Shown piece after piece: positions 53,874 to 57,604 of a stretch of DNA of 57,604 nt. Location of the stretch: positions 1 through 57,604 of the forward strand of contig DASYIY010000093.1 in NCBI GenBank assembly GCA_035997045.1, written 5' to 3'. The stretch is from VRUE01 sp035997045 (GTDB taxonomy: Bacteria > Actinomycetota > Thermoleophilia > Solirubrobacterales > 70-9). The translations under genes were made by a program, and so were the position numbers. Under the pieces are notes generated by a model. The model was not told the origin of the DNA, ran no database searches, and worked only from the letters and a program-made list of their open reading frames with translations. Positions within the stretch are counted from its first letter, which is position 1, and every line of letters starts with the position of its first letter.

Positions 53874-55051
53874 TGGCGGAGGGCATCCGCAAGCGACACT
53901 CCAAGGAGTGCAACGCACGTAGGGGAGGGCGCTGCAATTGCAATGCGGGTTGGGAGGCTTCGATCTACCTGGCGCGTGAAGGTCGGAAGCTACGGCGCAC
54001 CTTCGCTCGCGAGTCTGAAGCGAAGTCGTGGCGGGCGGATGCACAGGCTGCGGCTAGATCGCGGAGTCTGCGCACGCCGTCCCAGGTCACGGTCGAGCAG
54101 GCGGCCTGGCTCTGGCTTGAGGCGGCGCGCAGCGGCGCAGTGCGGGACCGCTCCGGCCATCACTACAAGCCGGGCACTCTGCGCGAATACGGACGCGCGC
54201 TCAACTTGCGCGTCCTCCCTGAGTTCGGAGGCGTTCGGCTCTCCGAGCTGACCCGCGCCCAGCTACAGGACTTCGTGGACCGGCTACTTGCCGGCAAGCT
54301 CGCGGCGAGCACGATCCGCAACACCATGAACCCGCTCCAGGCGATCTACCGCCATGCCGTGCGCCGGGAGTTGGTGACAATCAACCCGACTCGTGAAGTC
54401 GATCTGCCTGCGGCGCGCGGTCGCCGCGAGAGGATCGCGACGGCGGCTGAGGCAGCGCGCCTAATTGCCGCGCTCCCGGACTCGGATCGGGCGATCTGGG
54501 CCACCGCCTTCTACGCCGGGCTGAGGCGCGGCGAGCTTCAGGCTCTGCGTGTCTCGGACATCGACCTCGGACGCTCCGAGATTTCCGTACAGCGCTCTTG
54601 GGACCAATGCGAGGGGCCGATTGCGCCGAAGTCGAAGGCCGGTGTCCGCACTGTGCCGATCCTCGCTGTCCTCCGCGACCACCTTGAAGCGCGTGCTTTT
54701 GGCGCAGACTCGGACTTGGTTTTCGGGCGCGGTGTTAACGATCCCTTCAGGCCCAAGGCCATCGCTGACCGCACCAAGCGCGCCTGGGCTGAGGCCAACG
54801 AGCACGAGCGCGAGACGGCGGAGCGGGAGGGACGTGACCCCGACCTTCTCCAGCCGATCACGTTCCACGAGTGCCGCCACACCTTCGCTTCCCTGTTGAT
54901 CGACGCAGGGGTCAACCCGAAGGCGATTCAGGAGTTCATGGGTCACGCGACCATCGAAGAGACGTTCTCGCGCTATGGGCATCTGATGCCAGGCGCCCGC
55001 GACCAAGCCCGTGAGCTGGTCGACGCCTACATCAGCACCGCACTCGCATAG
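53873..55051 (+). CDS. Tyrosine-recombinase integrase
   Basis: 392 aa. An arm-binding N-terminus with a cysteine cluster (ECNARRGGRCNCNAGW, possibly zinc-binding), core-binding domain (about 72-165: VTVEQAAWLWLEAARS ... STIRNTMNPLQAIYRHAVRREL), and catalytic domain with Arg218 (AGLRRGEL), His332 and Arg335 (FHECRH), His358 (MGHATIEET) and nucleophile Tyr368 (SRYGHL). Complete, so integration and excision should be possible. It is encoded next to the tRNA-Leu attachment site it presumably uses. Confidence 0.96.
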   Translation: MAEGIRKRHSKECNARRGGRCNCNAGWEASIYLAREGRKLRRTFARESEAKSWRADAQAAARSRSLRTPSQVTVEQAAWLWLEAARSGAVRDRSGHHYKPGTLREYGRALNLRVLPEFGGVRLSELTRAQLQDFVDRLLAGKLAASTIRNTMNPLQAIYRHAVRRELVTINPTREVDLPAARGRRERIATAAEAARLIAALPDSDRAIWATAFYAGLRRGELQALRVSDIDLGRSEISVQRSWDQCEGPIAPKSKAGVRTVPILAVLRDHLEARAFGADSDLVFGRGVNDPFRPKAIADRTKRAWAEANEHERETAEREGRDPDLLQPITFHECRHTFASLLIDAGVNPKAIQEFMGHATIEETFSRYGHLMPGARDQARELVDAYISTALA

Positions 55052-55079
55052 GCGGTCGGGCGACCTTCACCGGCTGTGC

Positions 55080-55532
55080 TTAGGGCTTGGTTTCCTCAGC
55101 ATCCTCTTGTTGCTTGTTGTGCGCTTCTCTGCCTCGAGCGTCCTCAGCTTCCGTTTCCGCGATCAGCTTTGCCACACGACCCCGGTGGAAAATGACGTAG
55201 ACCGACGTGGCGACTGAACTGGCTACGAGTGCCATTGCGAGCGCCGCGACCAACCGCTCAAGTCCAGTCTGGGTTTCAACTCCACTGATTTCAAGCGAGT
55301 AGCCGATTGCCTGGAGGAAGAATCCAATAACAAGATAGGCCAGTCCGAACTCGGCATCGACGCGATTAGCGCATCGGTCCCGAGCGGTCTCGGGGTTGCC
55401 GCCCCAAAGCGTTGCTGAGACATTCGCTATTGACACGGGGGAGATCAGCAGGCCCTTGGCTAGGAGCCAGGCCCCCGTGATGTCGAGGGCCAGTCCAGCC
55501 ACGAAGAGATCCGTCAGCGACAGGAAGTTCAC
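55080..55532 (-). CDS. Small membrane protein at the element's right end
   Basis: 150 aa from GTG 55532 (the longer frame to 55595 runs into the arm repeats). Helices at LTDLFVAGLALDITGAWLLAKGLL, EFGLAYLVIGFFLQAIGYSL and LVAALAMALVASSVATSVYVIF, then a charged tail (VAKLIAETEAEDARGREAHNKQQEDAEE). No family recognised. Convergent with the integrase gene; the only leftward gene in this part of the element. Confidence 0.72.
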   Translation of the reverse strand: MNFLSLTDLFVAGLALDITGAWLLAKGLLISPVSIANVSATLWGGNPETARDRCANRVDAEFGLAYLVIGFFLQAIGYSLEISGVETQTGLERLVAALAMALVASSVATSVYVIFHRGRVAKLIAETEAEDARGREAHNKQQEDAEETKP

Positions 55533-55571
55533 ACACGATGAGCGTAGGTTCGTGCCCGGATGCCGCTGTGC

Positions 55572-55597
55572 TGACTGGCGCACCGACTGGCGCACGA
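55572..55597. repeat. Paired TGGCGCAC repeats, right end (arm-type site candidate)
   Basis: TGGCGCAC at 55576-55583 and 55588-55595, 12 bp apart, within a 26-bp block nearly identical to 44421-44445. It lies 71 bp inside attR, between the element's last gene and the tRNA. Confidence 0.6.
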
Positions 55598-55630
55598 ATC
55601 GCGCGGGGCGGCTCCACGCTCACGTGCTCT

Positions 55631-55660
55631 AAAAAGCGAAAACCCCCGATTTGCGGGGGC
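55631..55660 (-). terminator. Rho-independent terminator of tRNA-Leu (element-borne)
   Basis: Minus-strand CCCCCG/CGGGGG stem with a 5-nt loop followed by TTTTCGCTTTTT. It begins 8 bp after the tRNA 3' end. By the logic of insertion this copy came with the element; the chromosomal one is at 44239. Confidence 0.85.
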
Positions 55661-55667
55661 TTCCGAG

Positions 55668-55721
55668 TGCGGCTGAATGGAGTCGAACCATCACGTCCCG
55701 TTAGGGACACAAGGCCCTCAA
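55668..55721. repeat. attR: tRNA-Leu 3' part
   Basis: The right copy of the 54-bp direct repeat (identical to 44275-44328). The crossover probably lies in the anticodon-loop/stem end of the repeat, as is usual for tRNA-targeting tyrosine integrases. Confidence 0.93.
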
Positions 55722-55753
55722 CCTTGCGCGTCTACCAGTTCCGCCACAGCCGC
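55668..55753 (-). tRNA. tRNA-Leu (anticodon GAG), integration target
   Basis: Folds on the minus strand: acceptor GCGGCTG/CAGCCGC, anticodon stem CAAGG/CCTTG with loop TTGAGGG (anticodon GAG), long variable arm GTCCC-TAAC-GGGAC, T-arm GATGG-TTCGACT-CCATT, discriminator A, no encoded CCA. 86 nt. The 5' part is chromosomal and the 3' 54 nt were restored by the element. Confidence 0.96.
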
Positions 55754-55832
55754 TTGAGGGGGCGACGATTCTAGATGTTTGGGGCTCGAGGGCGGTTTCG
55801 GTTGCGGCTGTCCGGGTTGCGCGGTACGCTTG

Positions 55833-55846
55833 CGAACAAGTGTTCG
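55833..55846. promoter_or_regulatory. SOS box of lexA
   Basis: CGAACAAGTGTTCG, matching the actinobacterial LexA site (GAAC-N4-GTTC), 43 bp before the lexA start. Indicates autoregulation. Confidence 0.9.
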
Positions 55847-55889
55847 AACGATTTCGATACTCGGCTGCAGTACCGGGAGGGGAGTGAGC

Positions 55890-56501
55890 GTGGAGCTTGA
55901 TCTGACCAAAAGGCAGAAGGAGATCTTCGACTTCATCGGCAAGTACGCCGCCAAGACCGGCTACCCGCCGACGGTGCGGGAGATCGGCAAAGCGGTCGGC
56001 CTGCACTCGTCCTCGACCGTGCACGCGCACCTCGCCAACCTGGAGAAGATCGGGCTGCTGCGGCGGGACCCTTCGAAGCCGCGGGCGATCGAGCTGCTCT
56101 TCGGCAAGGCCAAGAGCGCGATCCGGCCTGGCAACGGGCTGCCCCTCGTCGGCCAGGTCGCCGCCGGCGAGCCGATCCTCGCCGAGGAGAACGTCGAGGA
56201 GTACATCGAAGTCCCCGACGTGATCGGTGGCGAGGACGGCGACTACATCCTCAACGTGCGCGGCGAGAGCATGAAGGACGCCGGCATCTTCGGCGGCGAC
56301 TACGTGGTCGTGCGCCCAGTCGACGACGCCGCCAACGGCGAGATCGTCGTCGCCCTGATCGGCGAGGAGGCCACGGTCAAGCGCTTCTTCCGCGAAGACG
56401 ACCACATCCGCCTCCAGCCCGAGAACGAGACGATGGAGCCGATCCGCACGGCTGAAGCATCGGTAATCGGCAAAGTCGTCGGCGTCTTCCGCAAGGTTTA
56501 A
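55890..56501 (+). CDS. lexA: LexA repressor
   Basis: 203 aa. Winged helix (LTKRQKEIFDFIGKYAAKTGYPPTVREIGKAVGLHSSSTVHAHLANLEKIGLLRRDPSKPRAIEL), cleavage site Ala92-Gly93 (QVAAGEP), catalytic Ser127 (RGESMKDAGI) and Lys164 (ATVKRFF). GTG 55890 is preferred over GTG 55884 because GGGAGGGG lies at the proper distance. Controls the DNA-damage response; SOS box immediately upstream. Confidence 0.97.
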   Translation: MELDLTKRQKEIFDFIGKYAAKTGYPPTVREIGKAVGLHSSSTVHAHLANLEKIGLLRRDPSKPRAIELLFGKAKSAIRPGNGLPLVGQVAAGEPILAEENVEEYIEVPDVIGGEDGDYILNVRGESMKDAGIFGGDYVVVRPVDDAANGEIVVALIGEEATVKRFFREDDHIRLQPENETMEPIRTAEASVIGKVVGVFRKV

Positions 56502-56505
56502 CGGC

Positions 56506-57333
56506 CTACTTAGGCCACTTGCCGGATTCGATCAGGCGCTTGTAGCGCCTCTGCTTTCGCCTTGCGTCGTGCATCACCCAGGGCAGTAGGCGCAGGCCGA
56601 GCCTGGGAAAGAGGTCGAAGAGGCGCAGCAGGGGGCCGCGCCAGCGGGGCAGGATCAGGATCGGGCGGGGGTGCTCGGTCAGCTTGCCGACCTCGGCTGC
56701 GACCTGCTTGGCGGTGAGCAGGCGCCCGGAGAAGGAGCCGGCCGCCTCGAGGTCGTCGAGCTTGTCCTCCAGCATCGGGGTCCAGATCCCGTCTGGGCAG
56801 ACCGCTGAGAGCGTGACGCCCTCGATCCCAGCGCGCTGCAGGTCGAAGAGGGTGCCCAGGGTGAAGGCCATCGCTGCGTGCTTGCTCGCCGAGTAGGTGA
56901 CCTCTCCAGGCGCGGCGACGATGCCGGCCAGCGAGATCACGTTGATCACGTGGCCGTGGCCGCCGGCGACCATCGGCTCCAGCGCCGCGACGGTCCCATT
57001 CATCGTCCCCAGCGCGTTGACTTCGATCATCGTCCTGCGGGTCGCCTCGTCCTGGGTCCAGGACGGTCCGGTGATCAGCACGCCGGCGTTGTTGACCCAG
57101 AGGTCGAGCGCGCCGCCGCGCGTCGTCGCTTCGGCGGCAAGCGCCCGGCATGCCGCCTCGTCGCGAACGTCAAGGCCAGCAGACCTGGCCCCTGTCCCGA
57201 TCTCGGCAGCCGTGCTGGCGGCGGCGTCTGGGTCGAGGTCGGTGACGTGGACCAGGAACCCTCGTTCGGCCAACTCAAGGGCGATCGCGCGGCCAAGACC
57301 ACTACCTGCCCCGGTTATGACCGCAACCGGCAT
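56506..57333 (-). CDS. Short-chain dehydrogenase/reductase
   Basis: 275 aa. VAVITGAGSGLGRAIALELAERG, LDVRDEAACRAL, LWVNNAGVL, INVISLAGIVAAPGEVTYSASKHA (Ser, Tyr-x3-Lys) and VCPDGIWTPML. The C-terminus (PRWRGPLLRLFDLFPRLGLRLLPWVMHDARRKQRRYKRL) is a hydrophobic then basic helix that may attach to membrane, unlike the SDR at 19584. ATG 57333 chosen; convergent with lexA, 4 bp apart. Confidence 0.92.
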   Translation of the reverse strand: MPVAVITGAGSGLGRAIALELAERGFLVHVTDLDPDAAASTAAEIGTGARSAGLDVRDEAACRALAAEATTRGGALDLWVNNAGVLITGPSWTQDEATRRTMIEVNALGTMNGTVAALEPMVAGGHGHVINVISLAGIVAAPGEVTYSASKHAAMAFTLGTLFDLQRAGIEGVTLSAVCPDGIWTPMLEDKLDDLEAAGSFSGRLLTAKQVAAEVGKLTEHPRPILILPRWRGPLLRLFDLFPRLGLRLLPWVMHDARRKQRRYKRLIESGKWPK

Positions 57334-57404
57334 CGTTGCGCAGGATATTCGATGCATCTGCGTTCGGCGCCAGGCCAATCGATCGGCTGGCGCTACCATC
57401 GAAA

Positions 57405-57604
57405 GCGCGGGCCGAGCGACCGCGGGGGGAGAGAAAACCCCTCGAGGAAAGTCCGGACACCAGAGGGCATGGCGGTGGGTAACGCCCACCCGGGGAAACC
57501 CGCGGGAAAGTGCCACAGAAATACACAGCCGATGGCGCGGCCACACGTGAGTCGCGAACAGGCAACGGTGAAATGGTGCGGTAAGAGCGCACCGGCGCCG
57601 CGGT
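57405..57604 (+). ncRNA. rnpB: RNase P RNA (5' part, cut by window end)
   Basis: Contains the universal core in order: GAGGAAAGTCCGGACACC, AGGGCATGGCGGTGGGTAACGCCCACC (P10-P11 region), GGGAAAGTGCCACAGAAA, GGCAACGGTGAAATGGTGCGGTAAGAGCGCACC. This is the catalytic RNA that trims tRNA 5' ends. The 3' part with the closing ACAGAA/P4 strand lies outside the window. The exact 5' end is uncertain by a few bases. Confidence 0.95.

Larger units (their letters stand above)
44275..55721. mobile_element. Integrative mobilizable element in tRNA-Leu(GAG), ~11.4 kb
   Basis: Bounded by a 54-bp exact direct repeat (44275-44328 and 55668-55721) that is the 3' part of the tRNA-Leu gene. Contains a tyrosine integrase at the tRNA end, an XRE regulator, small DNA-binding proteins, a MobF relaxase-helicase, and cargo at the far end. 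No VirB4/coupling-protein or replication genes are seen, so it should depend on a helper for transfer. Cargo (44.4-48.7 kb) is visibly lower in GC than the relaxase-integrase half, so the parts may have different origins. Confidence 0.92.

Noticed and set aside
55366..55710. Minus-strand ORF of 114 aa at the right end
   Set aside because: Same artefact, running from the intact tRNA-Leu through its terminator.
56503..56516. GGCCTA-CT-TAGGCC as a lexA terminator
   Set aside because: Only a 6-bp stem, overlaps the convergent SDR coding end, and lacks a T-run.

Overview
This 57.6-kb window is a piece of a very GC-rich bacterial chromosome. The set of families suggests an actinomycete-phylum bacterium, most likely class Thermoleophilia (Solirubrobacterales-like). 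The signs are a LexA with an actinobacterial-type SOS box, many GTG/TTG starts, tightly overlapping operons, large secreted proteins with NDDFAN-type repeats, and COG4705 membrane proteins. The taxonomic call is inference.

Layout, left to right. 1-8 kb: housekeeping genes (end of gpmI, tgt, a PknB-like kinase with a small lipoprotein, a metallophosphoesterase, argS, a MinD/CpsD-like protein) and half of a cytochrome c maturation set (ccmH and a CcmG/ResA-like thioredoxin). 8-16 kb: a decayed COG4705 gene, an iron(III) ABC importer behind a tandem DtxR/IdeR-like operator, a two-component system, and an intact COG4705 gene. Three promoter regions here share one motif. 16-24 kb: tRNA-Gly(CCC), a winged-helix regulator, a 945-aa secreted repeat protein, an SDR, ccmE-ccmF and secG. 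23.5-25.6 kb: an alkane hydroxylase / rubredoxin / TetR operon behind a palindromic operator. 25.6-29.3 kb: acetyltransferase, methyltransferase, TetR, pdxH and dtd. 29.4-33.2 kb: a zinc/manganese-type ABC importer in which permease and solute-binding protein are one fused polypeptide, ending in a Fur-family regulator. 33-44 kb: exporters, DUF2252, a broken ECF sigma factor, a membrane protein divergent from a SARP/STAND-like regulator, and secreted and membrane proteins.

44.3-55.7 kb: an 11.4-kb integrative mobilizable element inserted in tRNA-Leu(GAG). It is bounded by an exact 54-bp direct repeat of the tRNA 3' part. It carries a tyrosine integrase, an XRE regulator, an excisionase-like protein and a MobF relaxase-helicase, but no conjugation pore genes. 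Paired repeats near both ends look like integrase arm sites. Its cargo is the least explained part of the window: a HEPN-like protein, a toxin-antitoxin-like pair, a GvpU-like protein, and a two-gene unit of a small membrane protein plus an unrecognised 610-aa protein. This cargo is the best candidate here for an undescribed defence or maintenance system.

55.8-57.6 kb: the chromosome resumes with lexA and its SOS box, an SDR, and the 5' part of the RNase P RNA gene, cut by the window end.
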